A DNA stretch of 64,000 bases from Sphingopyxis macrogoltabida (lineage in GTDB: Bacteria; Pseudomonadota; Alphaproteobacteria; Sphingomonadales; Sphingomonadaceae): positions 4,650,501 through 4,714,500 of the forward strand of contig NZ_CP009429.1 in assembly GCF_001314325.1 (NCBI RefSeq), read 5' to 3'. The translations under genes were made by a program, and so were the position numbers. The notes under the pieces are model-generated. The model ran no database searches, was not told the origin of the DNA, and worked only from the letters and a program-made list of their open reading frames with translations. This document shows, in pieces, positions 1 to 9,246 of this stretch. Position 1 is the stretch's first letter; every line of letters starts with the position of its first letter.

Positions 1-1273
1 GATCGGGGTCGTCGGCGGCGGCGTCGTCCGCCTGCTCGAGGCCAATCGCGACCTGATCGCGCGCCGCGCCGGACGCCCGGTCGAGATCGTCGCGATCTCG
101 GCGCGCGACCGCCACCGCGACCGCGGCATCGACCTCGCCCGCTATCGCTGGGAAGACGACATGGGCGCGCTCGTCGCGGCCGACGATGTCGACGTCGTGG
201 TCGAAATGATCGGCGGCGCCGATGGCGCGGCGCTGACGCTGGCGCGCCAGACGCTCGGCGCGGGCAAGGCGCTTGTCACCGCGAACAAGGCGATGATCGC
301 GCACCACGGCCTCGACCTCGCCCGGTTGGCCGAGGAAAAGGACACGCCGCTGAAATATGAGGCCGCCGTCGCCGGCGGCATCCCGGTGATCAAGGCGATC
401 CGCGAGGGCGCGTCGGCGAACGAGATCGCGCGCGTCTATGGCATCCTCAACGGCACCTGCAATTATATCCTGACGCAGATGGAGCGGAACGGCGCGAGCT
501 TCGCCGAAGCGCTCGCCGCGGCACAGGCCGAGGGCTATGCAGAGGCCGACCCGACCTTCGACGTCGACGGCATCGACGCCGCGCACAAATTGTCGATCCT
601 TGCCGCGCTGTGCTTCGGGACGAAGCTCGACATCGATGCGGTGACCGCCGACGGCATCCGCAATCTGACCGCTGCCGACATCCGCGAAGCCGAAGCCCTC
701 GGGCATCGCGTCCGCCTGATCGGCATGGCCGAGCGCGACAGCGGAGAAAACGGAGGGGGCCTCTACCAGCACGTCCAGCCGTGCCTCGTCCCGTCCGACC
801 ATCCGCTCGCTTATGTTCCGGGCGCGCTCAACGCTGTCGTCGCCGAGGGCAATTTCGTCGGCCGCCTGTTCTTCGAAGGCGCCGGCGCCGGCGCGGGACC
901 GACGGCGTCGGCGATCGTCGCCGACATCATCGACATCGCGCGCGACGAATATGGCCCCGCCTTCGCGATGCCCGTCGATTCGCTCGACCAAGCCCCGGCA
1001 GCCGACGCGGGCGCGCGGATCGGCAAACATTATGTCCGCCTGATCGTCGAGGACCGCATCGGCGTGCTCGCCGAGATCGCCGCGGCGATGCGCGATGCCG
1101 GCGTCTCGATCGAAAGCCTCATCCAGCGCGGCGGCGACGACGAGGACAGCGTCATCATCGTGCTCGTCACCCATGAAGGCCCGGCAAACGCGATCCACGC
1201 CGCGCTCGGCATCCTCGCCGCGTCGGACCATGTCGTCGGCACGCCGATGCACATGCCGATCCTCGCGCTTTAA
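1..1273 (+). CDS. hom: Homoserine dehydrogenase (5'-truncated by window edge)
   Basis: NAD(P)H-dependent reduction of aspartate semialdehyde to homoserine, the branch point to threonine and methionine. The reading frame is open from base 2, so the true start lies before the window. The visible N-terminus already carries the glycine-rich Rossmann turn (IGVVGGGVVRLL). The middle has the family stretch NKAMIAHHG and the catalytic-domain signature AAVAGGIPVIKAIREG followed by GILNGTCNYIL. A C-terminal ACT domain begins near HYVRLIVEDRIGVLAEIA, consistent with feedback control by threonine as known for this family. Only the first few residues are missing. It is followed on the same strand by glpX, with a small minus-strand gene between them whose stop overlaps the hom stop. 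Confidence 0.96.
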   Translation, partial: IGVVGGGVVRLLEANRDLIARRAGRPVEIVAISARDRHRDRGIDLARYRWEDDMGALVAADDVDVVVEMIGGADGAALTLARQTLGAGKALVTANKAMIAHHGLDLARLAEEKDTPLKYEAAVAGGIPVIKAIREGASANEIARVYGILNGTCNYILTQMERNGASFAEALAAAQAEGYAEADPTFDVDGIDAAHKLSILAALCFGTKLDIDAVTADGIRNLTAADIREAEALGHRVRLIGMAERDSGENGGGLYQHVQPCLVPSDHPLAYVPGALNAVVAEGNFVGRLFFEGAGAGAGPTASAIVADIIDIARDEYGPAFAMPVDSLDQAPAADAGARIGKHYVRLIVEDRIGVLAEIAAAMRDAGVSIESLIQRGGDDEDSVIIVLVTHEGPANAIHAALGILAASDHVVGTPMHMPILAL

Positions 1274-1740
1274 GGTTCGGCTTCTTCGGGCACCGGCGTC
1301 CCCGTATCGGGATCGGTCGCACGCTTCGCCATTTCATAGAGCGCATTATATTCGGGCCCGGGCGGATAGCCTTTGCCCAGCGCCACCCAATTATAGGGCA
1401 GGCGGTCGAACATCATCCCCTGCGCCTCGGCGCGCGGCAGTTTAGGCCGGGCGTCGCGACCGACCCCCGCGATCGCACGGAGTTCGGGCGACAGCCGATG
1501 CCGCTCCGTGTCGGTGCCGCACACGGTGATCGACCCATCGTCGGCCGGTTTGCAGCGCCGGATCGGGTCGACCATCTCCTTGGCATTGGCGGCAGCGGTT
1601 TCGGCATCGCGCGGCGGCGCGGGCGGCCCCTGCACCTGCGCGGCCGCCATCCCCGCCATCGTCATCGCGATGACACAGGATGCGGCAAAAGCGGCGCCGA
1701 ATCGGGCGAAGCATCCTCGACAAGCGGTGCGGCCGGCCAT
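1270..1740 (-). CDS. Predicted secreted protein of unknown function
   Basis: A 156-residue product starting MAGRTACRGCF. A hydrophobic stretch (about residues 14-34) ending in AAAQVQ looks like a signal peptide, so the protein is probably periplasmic. The mature part has two cysteines (IRRCKP and ITVCGTD) that could form a disulfide, then a Pro/Glu-rich tail. I recognise no catalytic motif. Short exported proteins of this type (CKP...VCG) are common in sphingomonads. An internal ATG (MTMAGMAAAQ) is an alternative start that would shorten the leader. The gene converges on hom and diverges from glpX, so the 60 bases 1741-1800 must serve two promoters. It is called from coding-like composition and the signal peptide only. 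Confidence 0.6.
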   Translation of the reverse strand: MAGRTACRGCFARFGAAFAASCVIAMTMAGMAAAQVQGPPAPPRDAETAAANAKEMVDPIRRCKPADDGSITVCGTDTERHRLSPELRAIAGVGRDARPKLPRAEAQGMMFDRLPYNWVALGKGYPPGPEYNALYEMAKRATDPDTGTPVPEEAEP

Positions 1741-1800
1741 ATGGCGCGCACCATGCCCGACGGGGGCGGCAAGGCAATAGCAAAGACGGAGAGTAGCGGG

Positions 1801-2769
1801 ATGACGAACAGCAGCAACCTCGACCGGGTCCTCGTGCTCGAAATGGTGCGCGTCACCGAAGCTGCGGCGATCGCGGCGGCGAAGCTGATCGGGCGCGGCG
1901 ACGAGAAAGCCGCCGATGCCGCGGCGGTCGAAGCGATGCGCACCGCGTTCAACACGCTCTATATGGATGGCACCATCGTCATCGGTGAAGGCGAACGCGA
2001 CGAGGCGCCGATGCTCTATATCGGCGAGAAGGTCGGCAACGCGCCCGGCAAGGGGCCGAAGATCGACATCGCGGTCGACCCGCTCGAAGGCACGACGATC
2101 ACCGCCAAGGCGGGCCCCAATGCGCTCGCGGTGCTGGCGATCGCCGAGGAAGGCTGCCTGCTCAACGCCCCCGACGTCTATATGGACAAGCTCGCGGTCG
2201 GCGCCGGCTATTCTCCCAACGTGGTGAATTTCGACAACAGCATCCGCGAGAATGTCGAGGCGGTGGCGCGCGAGAAGGGCTGCGGCCCCGAAGACATCAT
2301 GGTGTGCGTCCTCGACCGTCCGCGCCACGAGGCGATGATCGCCGAACTGCGCGCGCTGGGCTGCGGCGTCGCGCTGATCCCCGATGGCGACGTCGCCGGG
2401 GTGATCGCGACGACCAACCCCGAGACCAACATCGACATCTATATGGGATCGGGCGGCGCGCCAGAGGGCGTGCTCGCCGCGGCGGCGCTGCGCTGCGTCG
2501 GCGGCCAGTTCAAGGGCCGGCTGCTGTTCCGCAACGACGACGAACGCAAGCGCGCCGCCAAATGGGGCGTCGAGGATCTCGACCGCGTCTATGACCTCGA
2601 AGATCTTGCCAAGGGCGACGTGATCTTCGCCGCGACCGGCGTCACCGACGGGTCGCTGCTGCGCGGCGTCAAGCACCGCCGCGACGGCGTGATGACCACC
2701 GAAACGGTGGTCATGCGCGCCTCGTCGGGAACCGTGCGCTGGGTGAAGGGCGAACATCGGGCAGGCTGA
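1801..2769 (+). CDS. glpX: Class II fructose-1,6-bisphosphatase
   Basis: Hydrolyses fructose-1,6-bisphosphate to fructose-6-phosphate in gluconeogenesis. The 322-residue product shows the GlpX metal and substrate motifs in order: IGEGERDEAPML (about residues 61-72), the Asp/Glu metal-binding segment VDPLEGTT (about 92-99), and near the end MTTETVVMRA. The start is ATG 1801, preceded by GGAG eight bases upstream. An upstream extension of the same open frame exists, but it runs antisense to the neighbouring secreted-protein gene and has no homologous content. Location after hom is the usual alphaproteobacterial arrangement. It converges with the CNNM-type gene, with 17 bases between the stops. 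Confidence 0.95.
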   Translation: MTNSSNLDRVLVLEMVRVTEAAAIAAAKLIGRGDEKAADAAAVEAMRTAFNTLYMDGTIVIGEGERDEAPMLYIGEKVGNAPGKGPKIDIAVDPLEGTTITAKAGPNALAVLAIAEEGCLLNAPDVYMDKLAVGAGYSPNVVNFDNSIRENVEAVAREKGCGPEDIMVCVLDRPRHEAMIAELRALGCGVALIPDGDVAGVIATTNPETNIDIYMGSGGAPEGVLAAAALRCVGGQFKGRLLFRNDDERKRAAKWGVEDLDRVYDLEDLAKGDVIFAATGVTDGSLLRGVKHRRDGVMTTETVVMRASSGTVRWVKGEHRAG

Positions 2770-2786
2770 CGCCGGCGCCGGTCTGG

Positions 2787-4112
2787 CTACTCCGCGTCGC
2801 CGTCGTCCTTTGGCCGGCGGATTTCGCTGACGAGCAGCTTGTCGATCTTGCGGCCGTCCATGTCGACGATCTCGAAGCGCCAGCCCTTGTCGCTGAAATG
2901 CTCGCCCTCCTCGGGCAAGCGCTTCAGAATGGCAAGCGCGTGGCCGGCGGCGGTCGCATAGTCGCGGTCGTCCGCCAGTTCGATTCCCAATCGCTCGGCC
3001 ATCTGGTCGGCGGGCATCGATCCCGCGATCAGCAGGCTGCCATCGTCGCGCTCGACGACGAAGGGTTCGCTGCCGATATCCTGGTCCGACGCGAATTCGC
3101 CGGCGATCGCCGCGAGCAGGTCGGCGGGGGTCACCAGCCCTTCGAAATGGCCATATTCGTCATGGACGAACAGCATCGGCACATCGGCGGCGCGCAGGCT
3201 TTCGAGCGCGTCCATCGCGTCGATCTGGTCGTGGATGACCTTGGCCGGGCGGGTCAGCGTTTCGAGGTCGAGCGCCTCGCCCCGAAACAGCGCCGCCGCG
3301 ATATCGCGCGCCTGCACGATGCCGACGATCTCGTCGACCGAACCGCGCGCGACGGGGATGCGCGTGTGCGGGGTTTCGAGCAGCTTGGCGCGCACCATGT
3401 CGGCGTCCGACGCGATGTCGATCCAGTCGACATCCTTGCGCGGCGTCATCACTTCGCGCACCGGACGGTCGGCCAGCCGGACGACGCCCGAGATGATCGC
3501 GCGCTCGCTTTCCTCGATCACCCCCGACTTCGACGCCTCGGCGACGATCAGGTGCAGCTCCTCGGCGGTCACCCGGTCTTCCGATTCGCGGTTGAGGCCG
3601 AGCAGGCGGAACACCAGCGCCGAACTGTTATCGAGCAGCCAGACGAGCGGCGCGGCGATTCGCGACAGCCAGTACATCATCGGCGCGACGATGATCGCGA
3701 TCCGTTCGGGGGCGCGAAGCGCAAATTGCTTGGGCACCAGTTCGCCGGCGATCAGCGAAGCATAGGTGGTGAGTGCGATGACCAGCGCGAAGGCCACCGA
3801 CAAGGCGGTTTCCGCGTCGAAGCCGAACAGCGCCTGCAGGCGCTCGGCCACCGGCTGGCCGAGGCTGGCACCCGAATAGGCACCGGTCAGCACGCCGATC
3901 AGCGTGATGCCGACCTGCACGGTCGAGAGAAAGCGGCCGGGGTCCGATGCGAGCTGGCGCGCGATCTTCGCGCCGCGGCTGCCGCGCTTTTCGGCGGCCT
4001 GCAAGCGCGGGTCGCGCGACGAGACGATCGCGAGTTCGGACATGGCGAAAACGCCGTTGAGGAGGATGAGGATCAGGATGATCACGACATCCGACCAGGG
4101 AAAAGGGGTCAT
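2787..4112 (-). CDS. CNNM/CorC (TlyC-type hemolysin family) membrane protein
   Basis: A 441-residue inner-membrane protein of the CNNM/CorB family. The order is: N-terminal DUF21 transmembrane domain (about residues 1-190, starting with the hydrophobic segment DVVIILILILLNGVFAMSE), a tandem CBS pair (about 205-335, with the conserved MTPRKDVDWI and IVGIVQARDI), and a C-terminal CorC/HlyC transporter-associated domain (about 350-435, with FSDKGWRFEIVDMDGRKIDKL). Characterised relatives act in Mg2+/Co2+ transport; the 'hemolysin' name is historical. Length is normal for the family. It diverges from the OmpA-like lipoprotein gene across 240 bases of intergenic DNA. Confidence 0.9.
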   Translation of the reverse strand: MTPFPWSDVVIILILILLNGVFAMSELAIVSSRDPRLQAAEKRGSRGAKIARQLASDPGRFLSTVQVGITLIGVLTGAYSGASLGQPVAERLQALFGFDAETALSVAFALVIALTTYASLIAGELVPKQFALRAPERIAIIVAPMMYWLSRIAAPLVWLLDNSSALVFRLLGLNRESEDRVTAEELHLIVAEASKSGVIEESERAIISGVVRLADRPVREVMTPRKDVDWIDIASDADMVRAKLLETPHTRIPVARGSVDEIVGIVQARDIAAALFRGEALDLETLTRPAKVIHDQIDAMDALESLRAADVPMLFVHDEYGHFEGLVTPADLLAAIAGEFASDQDIGSEPFVVERDDGSLLIAGSMPADQMAERLGIELADDRDYATAAGHALAILKRLPEEGEHFSDKGWRFEIVDMDGRKIDKLLVSEIRRPKDDGDAE

Positions 4113-4352
4113 TGGGCGGTCGTACGGCGCGTCGGCGCCCGGCCCCTGTCAGCTTCGGTCATGCCTTCCTATAGGCGAAAGCGAAGCCCGTGCACAATGG
4201 GATCGCAGCGATCCGGTTCGGGGAGCATTGCTGCGGCCCGGCTCAGGCGCCGTTCAGCATGATTTTGGAACCAGTTGGCGGGCCATATGTTATCGGCGTA
4301 TCGGGCGGCCATCGCAGGACCGGGTCGGGCCGCCAAGCTAGGGAGCGAAAAG

Positions 4353-5042
4353 ATGAAGACCAATATGATCAAGCTCACCCTCCTCGCGAGCATCGGCGCG
4401 CTGTCGCTGAGTGCCTGCGTCACCGATCCGGTGACCGGCGAGAAGAAGATTTCGAAGGCCGCGATCGGCGGCGTCGGCGGCGCGCTGGGCGGCTATCTGC
4501 TCGGCGACCTGATCGGTGGCAAGAACAGCCGTACCGAGGAAATCGTCGGCGCGGGCATCGGCGCGGTCGCCGGCGCGGGCGTCGGCTATTATATGGACCA
4601 GCAGGAAAAGAAGCTGCGCGAACGCACCGCCGGCACCGGCATCGACGTCGAACGGCAGGGCGACCAGCTCGTGCTCAACATGCCCGGCGACGTCACCTTC
4701 GACTATAACGGCGCGCTGGTGAAATCGCAGTTCCGCAGCGCCCTCGACAATGTCGCATCGACGCTCGCCGAATATCCGAGCACCTATATCGACATTTATG
4801 GCCACACCGATTCGACCGGCAGCGACAGCTATAACCAGGGCCTGTCCGAACGCCGCGCCGCGTCGGTCGCCGACTATCTGGGCGGCCGCGGCATTCAGCG
4901 CGCCCGCATGGCGACGATGGGTTATGGCGAATCGCAGCTCAAATGTTCGCCCGAACGCAGCGAGGCCGATTATCAGTGCAACCGCCGCGTCGAAATCCGC
5001 ATCGCACCGGTGACGCAGGCCGATGTGAACGCCGCACGCTGA
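4353..5042 (+). CDS. OmpA-family peptidoglycan-binding lipoprotein with glycine zipper
   Basis: A 229-residue outer-membrane lipoprotein. The start is ATG 4353 with GGGAG at 4341-4345; a longer in-frame extension upstream has no ribosome site and would bury the signal peptide. The lipobox LSAC places the acylated cysteine at residue 22. Next is a glycine-zipper segment (about 35-85: GGVGGALGGYLLGDLIGG and IVGAGIGAVAGAGVGYY), then a C-terminal OmpA domain (about 115-220) with DIYGHTDSTGSDSYNQ and LSERRAASVADYL, the peptidoglycan-binding signature. The layout matches YiaD-like proteins. A strong terminator follows directly, so it is probably monocistronic. Confidence 0.92.
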   Translation: MKTNMIKLTLLASIGALSLSACVTDPVTGEKKISKAAIGGVGGALGGYLLGDLIGGKNSRTEEIVGAGIGAVAGAGVGYYMDQQEKKLRERTAGTGIDVERQGDQLVLNMPGDVTFDYNGALVKSQFRSALDNVASTLAEYPSTYIDIYGHTDSTGSDSYNQGLSERRAASVADYLGGRGIQRARMATMGYGESQLKCSPERSEADYQCNRRVEIRIAPVTQADVNAAR

Positions 5043-5063
5043 TCTCCACTCCCGTGGACAGGA

Positions 5064-5096
5064 AAGGGCGTCGCCTGCGGGCGGCGCCCTTTTTTC
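5064..5096 (+). terminator. Rho-independent terminator after the OmpA-like lipoprotein gene
   Basis: An 11-bp stem (AGGGCGTCGCC, 5065-5075, paired with GGCGGCGCCCT, 5080-5090, one G-T wobble) with a short TGCG loop is followed by six T residues. It lies 22 bases past the stop codon. It also separates this gene from convergent marC. Confidence 0.88.
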
Positions 5097-5105
5097 ATCC
5101 CTTTT

Positions 5106-5735
5106 CTATGCCAGGCTGGGAAAACTGGCCTTCAGCCCGTCGATCAGGAACTGCACCGCGAGGGCGGCGAGCAGCACGCCGAGCAGCCGGGTGATCAGCG
5201 CCTCGCCCTTGTTGCCGATCAACCGCATCAGCGGCCCCGCAGACAGCAGCGCGGCAAGCGTCAGCAGCAGCACGAGAAGCAACGCCCCGAAGATCACGAA
5301 GGCGCGGTCGAGCCCGTTGTTTTGCGCCACCAGCAGCATCACCGACGCGATCGATCCGGGCCCGGCGATCATCGGCATCGCCATCGGAAAGACCGACACA
5401 TCCTCGATCTCCGGGGTCGCCTTGACCTTTTCGGCCCGCTGCTCGCGCCGTTCGGTGCGCTTTTCGAACACCATGTCGATCGCGATGATGAACAGCATGA
5501 TGCCGCCTGCGATGCGAAAACTGTCGAGGTCGATATGCAGGAAGCTGAGCAGCGCTTCGCCGAACATCGCGAAAAAGACCAGGATGGCGCCCGCGATGAT
5601 CACGGCGCGGATCGCCATCGACCGGCGCTGCTCGGCATTGGCGCCTGTCGTCAGGCTGGCATAGATCGGCGCACAGCCCGGCGGATCGATGATCACGAAC
5701 AGCGTCACGAAGGCCGAGATGAAAAGGTCGAGCAT
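5106..5735 (-). CDS. marC: MarC family integral membrane protein
   Basis: A 209-residue polytopic membrane protein of the MarC/UPF0056 family. About six hydrophobic segments are visible, including FISAFVTLFVIIDPPGCAPIY at the N-terminus (family signature with the IDPPG turn) and the conserved MPMIAGPGSIASVMLL. Family members were once linked to multiple antibiotic resistance, but the function is unresolved. The start ATG shares its A with the stop TGA of the upstream gene (TGATG at 5733-5737), so translation is coupled. It is the last gene of a minus-strand run with folD, yggT and argB. Confidence 0.92.
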   Translation of the reverse strand: MLDLFISAFVTLFVIIDPPGCAPIYASLTTGANAEQRRSMAIRAVIIAGAILVFFAMFGEALLSFLHIDLDSFRIAGGIMLFIIAIDMVFEKRTERREQRAEKVKATPEIEDVSVFPMAMPMIAGPGSIASVMLLVAQNNGLDRAFVIFGALLLVLLLTLAALLSAGPLMRLIGNKGEALITRLLGVLLAALAVQFLIDGLKASFPSLA

Positions 5736-6403
5736 CAGCGGGGCGCCGCCGCGACGCGATCGTCGATCACCGGTTGCATCGCAGCGCCGTCCCACATCCG
5801 CACCGTGACGCGGCGCGATCCGTCGGCGGCGACGCTCGACGTCCAGCTCAAAGTCTGGTCGGGCGAAACGCCAACGACCATATCGCCGCCTTCCTCGCCC
5901 GCATCGACCGCGACCCCGGGACGCGAACCGCATTTCGCCTGCTTCGCTTCGATGAAATCGGGCGCAACGCGCGGCGTCGTCAGCGTGTCGCCATGGTCGA
6001 GCACCCAGCGTATGCGGCCCTTCTTGGGATCGCGCCGCCAGACGGTGGTGAAATAGCCCTGCGCGCCGCCCTTCTGCCACGCGCCGGTGGTGGCGCCGCT
6101 ATGGCCGTCGCAACTGATATAGACGGCGTGCGGCTGCCATTTGACCGCCTCGGCCGGGTCCTTCTGCGATTTGAGCCAGTCCAGCGCGACGACGCGCTGC
6201 GGCACGAACATCACCGCATCGGGCGCCGCGGTTTCGCGGAACGCCGTCCACTGGCCCTTTTCCTGCGCCAGCCGGGCAAAGGCGATTTCGGCGGCGATAT
6301 AGGCGCTGGGGTTCGGGGCCAGCGGCCGGTCGCGCTCGCGCGCTGCTGCGCCGCCGACCGCGATCGCCGACGACAGGAGCGCGGCGATCAGCAGGCGGCG
6401 CAT
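5735..6403 (-). CDS. Exported SnoaL/DUF4440-like protein of unknown function
   Basis: A 222-residue protein starting [20 protein letters not shown], a clear signal peptide, so periplasmic or secreted. The segment about 35-140 (AEIAFARLAQEKGQWTAF...PDAVMFVPQ...YFTTVWRRD) has the pattern of a DUF4440/SnoaL NTF2-like fold. No catalytic residues can be assigned. Both ends are coupled by one-base stop/start overlaps: its ATG shares a base with the folD stop and its stop with the marC start. It is therefore certainly co-translated with folD and marC, although nothing in folate metabolism suggests why. Confidence 0.75.
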   Translation of the reverse strand: MRRLLIAALLSSAIAVGGAAARERDRPLAPNPSAYIAAEIAFARLAQEKGQWTAFRETAAPDAVMFVPQRVVALDWLKSQKDPAEAVKWQPHAVYISCDGHSGATTGAWQKGGAQGYFTTVWRRDPKKGRIRWVLDHGDTLTTPRVAPDFIEAKQAKCGSRPGVAVDAGEEGGDMVVGVSPDQTLSWTSSVAADGSRRVTVRMWDGAAMQPVIDDRVAAAPR

Positions 6404-7299
6404 CAGAAACCCTCCGGATCGGCGAGCCCGGCGCGGCGATGCGCGGCGACGAGCGTGTTGCGCAGCAGGCAGGCGATGGTCATCGGGCCGACGCCGCCGG
6501 GCACCGGGGTGACCGCCGCCGCGACCGTCGCCGTGCTCGCATAGTCGACATCGCCGACCAGCCGGCCTTTCGCGGCGCCCTCGGCGGGCGGCAGGCGGTT
6601 GATGCCGACGTCGATCACCGTCGCTCCGGGCTTGATCCAGTCGGCCTTCACCATCTCCGGCCGCCCGACCGCGGCGACGACGATATCGGCGCGGCGCACC
6701 ACGTCCGCGAGGTCTTTGGTGCGGCTGTGCGCGATGGTAACAGTGCAATTGGCGCCGAGCAGCAGCGCCGCCATCGGCTTGCCGACGAGGATCGAGCGAC
6801 CGATCACCACCGCGTCCTTGCCCGAAAGGTCGCCGAGCCGATCCTGCAACAACAGCAGGCAGCCATAGGGCGTGCACGGCACCATCCCGGCGATGCCGAG
6901 CGCGAGGCGCCCGGCGCTGACCGGGGTCAGCCCGTCGACATCCTTGTCGGGATGGATCGTCGCCACCGCCGCCTGTTCGTCGAGATGGCCGGGGAGCGGC
7001 AATTGCAGCAGGATGCCGTCGACGCTGTCGTCGGCATTGAGCTGGCGCAGCAGCGTTTCGACCTCGTCCTGCGTTGCGGTCGCGGGCAGGCGATGCTCGA
7101 AGCTTGCCATGCCGGCGGCGACCGTCGCCTTGCCCTTCGATCCGACATAGACGGCGCTCGCCGGATCGTCGCCGACGAGGACGACCGCAAGCCCGGGCAC
7201 GCGGCCCGCCGCGGCGGCGAAAGCGGGAACCGCGTCGGCGATCCGCGCGCGCAGGCCGGCGGCGAACGCCTTGCCGTCGATGACCTCAGCGGTGGTCAT
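6403..7299 (-). CDS. folD: Bifunctional methylenetetrahydrofolate dehydrogenase/cyclohydrolase
   Basis: Interconverts 5,10-methylene-THF, 5,10-methenyl-THF and 10-formyl-THF in the cytosol. The 298-residue length is normal. Visible signatures are [17 protein letters not shown] (family motif with the catalytic YxxxK, about residues 51-56), [14 protein letters not shown] (about 94-107), the [11 protein letters not shown] segment, and the dinucleotide-binding [18 protein letters not shown]. The C-terminal [15 protein letters not shown] is diagnostic. The start ATG 7299 lies one base after the yggT stop, and the stop overlaps the next start by one base. Confidence 0.96.
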   Translation of the reverse strand: MTTAEVIDGKAFAAGLRARIADAVPAFAAAAGRVPGLAVVLVGDDPASAVYVGSKGKATVAAGMASFEHRLPATATQDEVETLLRQLNADDSVDGILLQLPLPGHLDEQAAVATIHPDKDVDGLTPVSAGRLALGIAGMVPCTPYGCLLLLQDRLGDLSGKDAVVIGRSILVGKPMAALLLGANCTVTIAHSRTKDLADVVRRADIVVAAVGRPEMVKADWIKPGATVIDVGINRLPPAEGAAKGRLVGDVDYASTATVAAAVTPVPGGVGPMTIACLLRNTLVAAHRRAGLADPEGF

Positions 7300-7300
7300 C

Positions 7301-7609
7301 TCAGGCCACTCCGGCGTTCATGCCGAGTTGATAGAGGTAGGAGATCACGGGCCCCTGCAGGATGATGATCAGGATCAGCACGACCATCGGCGTCAGGTCG
7401 AGCCCGCCGAAATCGGGCATGATCCGCCGGAACGGACGATAAAGCGGCTCGGTGATCCGTTCGAGCACATGCCAGAGCTGCGCCACGAAATCATTGTGGG
7501 TGTTGATAACGTTGAAGGCGATCAGCCACGACATCACCGCCTGCACGATGATGATCCACCACAGGACGTTGAGGATGATCGACAGGATTTGCAGCAACAT
7601 TACGTACAT
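7301..7609 (-). CDS. yggT: YggT family membrane protein
   Basis: A 102-residue protein with two hydrophobic segments, [20 protein letters not shown] near the N-terminus and [20 protein letters not shown] near the C-terminus. Between them is the family motif [26 protein letters not shown]. YggT proteins are linked to osmotic tolerance and to SepF-like or cell-wall functions, but the exact role is unsettled. The start was chosen at ATG 7609 because GGAG lies six bases upstream. It is 40 bases downstream of argB and one base upstream of folD. Confidence 0.92.
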   Translation of the reverse strand: MYVMLLQILSIILNVLWWIIIVQAVMSWLIAFNVINTHNDFVAQLWHVLERITEPLYRPFRRIMPDFGGLDLTPMVVLILIIILQGPVISYLYQLGMNAGVA

Positions 7610-7649
7610 CAAGGTCTCCGGCCGGGCTGGTGTCGGGTCGTAGCCCCTC

Positions 7650-8558
7650 CTAGCGGTGAATGAGCGTGCCTGCACCCCTGGCGGTGAAAATTTCGAGCAG
7701 CATCGCGTGCGGGATGCGTCCGTCGAGGATGACCGCCGCCTCGACCCCGGCATCGACCGCGGCGACGCAGGTTTCGACCTTCGGGATCATGCCGCCGGTG
7801 ATCGTCCCGTCACCCTTCAGCGCCTCGATCGCCGGGCGGTCGAGGTCGGTGAGCAGCGCCCCCGACTTGTCGAGCACGCCCGATACGTCGGTGAGCAGGA
7901 AAAAGCGCTTCGCGCCCAGCGCGCCGGCGATCGCCCCCGCCATCGTGTCGGCGTTGATGTTATAGGTCGCGCCGTCAGCGCCGAGGGCAACGGGTGCGAT
8001 CACCGGGATGAAATTATCCTTGGTCAGATTGACGAGGATCGTCGGGTCGACCGCCACCGGCTCGCCGACGAAGCCGAGGTCGACATGGCGCTCGATCCCC
8101 GAATTGGGGTCGGGCTCGCTGCGATGGACCTTTTCGGCAAGCACCAGATTGGCGTCCTTGCCCGAAATGCCGACCGCGCGGCCGCCGAGCCCGGCGATCC
8201 AGCCGACGATTTCCTTGTTGATCTTGCCCGCCAGCACCATTTCCGCGACCTCGGCGGTCGCGGCGTCGGTGACGCGCAGCCCGCCGACGAACTGCGATTC
8301 GATGCCGAGCTGTTTCAGCATCGCCCCGATCTGCGGCCCGCCGCCATGGACGACGACCGGATTGATGCCGACCGCTTTCAGCAGCACGACATCCTCGGCA
8401 AAATCGCGCTGCGCTTCGGGGTCGCCCATCGCGTGGCCGCCATATTTGATCACGAAGGTCTCGCCGGCATAGCGCTGCAGATAGGGCAGCGCCTCGACGA
8501 GCGTTTCGGCCTTGGCGAGCAGGTCGGGCATTTTCGAAGGATCAGTCACAGGGGTCAT
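7650..8558 (-). CDS. argB: Acetylglutamate kinase
   Basis: Phosphorylates N-acetylglutamate in arginine biosynthesis. The 302-residue product contains the phosphate-binding [12 protein letters not shown] (about residues 36-47), the HGGGPQIG loop (about 71-78), the substrate-region GLRVTD, and [19 protein letters not shown]. The C-terminal [14 protein letters not shown] is typical. A much longer open frame exists upstream, but the start at 8558 is fixed by homology and by the ATGA overlap with the yhhQ stop. Confidence 0.96.
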   Translation of the reverse strand: MTPVTDPSKMPDLLAKAETLVEALPYLQRYAGETFVIKYGGHAMGDPEAQRDFAEDVVLLKAVGINPVVVHGGGPQIGAMLKQLGIESQFVGGLRVTDAATAEVAEMVLAGKINKEIVGWIAGLGGRAVGISGKDANLVLAEKVHRSEPDPNSGIERHVDLGFVGEPVAVDPTILVNLTKDNFIPVIAPVALGADGATYNINADTMAGAIAGALGAKRFFLLTDVSGVLDKSGALLTDLDRPAIEALKGDGTITGGMIPKVETCVAAVDAGVEAAVILDGRIPHAMLLEIFTARGAGTLIHR

Positions 8559-9202
8559 TCCGCATTCTTTGTATCGAGGCGGCGGCCGATCGCGACCACC
8601 GCCATCACGAGCAGCGGCACCATTACCGCCGACAGCACCACCTTGGCGATCATCTGGCCGAGCATCAGGTCGCCGATCGGCCGCACGCCATAGAAGCTGA
8701 CGGTGATGAAGATCAGCGTATCGATGATCTGGCTCAATGCCGCCGCGACGAATCCGCGCAGCGGCAGGAGCCGCCCGTTGTTCGCGGTCATCCGCGAGAA
8801 GAGCCAGACGTTGAGGCTGACCGAGACGCCATAGGCGAGAATGCCCGCCGCCATCATCCGCCAGCCCTGGCCGACGATGATCGGAAAGGCTTCCTTGGCG
8901 GGCTCGTACATCCCCGCGTCGGTCGGCAGTTGCAGCACGAACACGGTGAGGATGATCGCGAGGATCAGCGGGATGAAACCCAGCCGCACCAGCCGGTCGG
9001 CGACGACGCGCCCGTGAAGTTCGGCGATGCCGCTCGAAATGGCGATCAGGGTCAGGAAGGGAAAGATGCCCGCCTCGACCGCCAGCGGCCCGAGCGCGAC
9101 CTGCTTCGCGCCGAGGAAACCGCCGAGCGGAACCATGCCGCCATAGAGGATCGCAAAGAGCAGCAGGGAGGGCGCGATGACGCGCGGAGAGCCTTGTTCC
9201 AT
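8555..9202 (-). CDS. yhhQ: Queuosine precursor transporter, VUT/YhhQ family
   Basis: A 215-residue membrane protein with about six hydrophobic segments. The family features are the N-terminal [23 protein letters not shown], a central PTDAGMYEP loop, and the C-terminal [18 protein letters not shown]. coli YhhQ imports preQ0/preQ1 for queuosine in tRNA; substrate assignment here is by family only. The stop overlaps the argB start (ATGA), so the two are co-translated. A GluQRS gene, which also acts on queuosine tRNA, lies at 19.7 kb. Confidence 0.85.
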   Translation of the reverse strand: MEQGSPRVIAPSLLLFAILYGGMVPLGGFLGAKQVALGPLAVEAGIFPFLTLIAISSGIAELHGRVVADRLVRLGFIPLILAIILTVFVLQLPTDAGMYEPAKEAFPIIVGQGWRMMAAGILAYGVSVSLNVWLFSRMTANNGRLLPLRGFVAAALSQIIDTLIFITVSFYGVRPIGDLMLGQMIAKVVLSAVMVPLLVMAVVAIGRRLDTKNAE

Positions 9203-9246
9203 CGGCGCCGCTTAATCGGTTTTGCGGGCGCTGGAAAGATGCGCGC

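Noticed and set aside
1741..2757. Upstream extension of the small minus-strand gene across glpX
   Set aside because: Only residues after the internal ATG at 1740 form a signal peptide and sensible protein; the rest is antisense to glpX.
2787..4112. CNNM-type gene as a true hemolysin
   Set aside because: DUF21, CBS pair and CorC domain define an ion-transport-linked membrane protein; the toxin name is historical.
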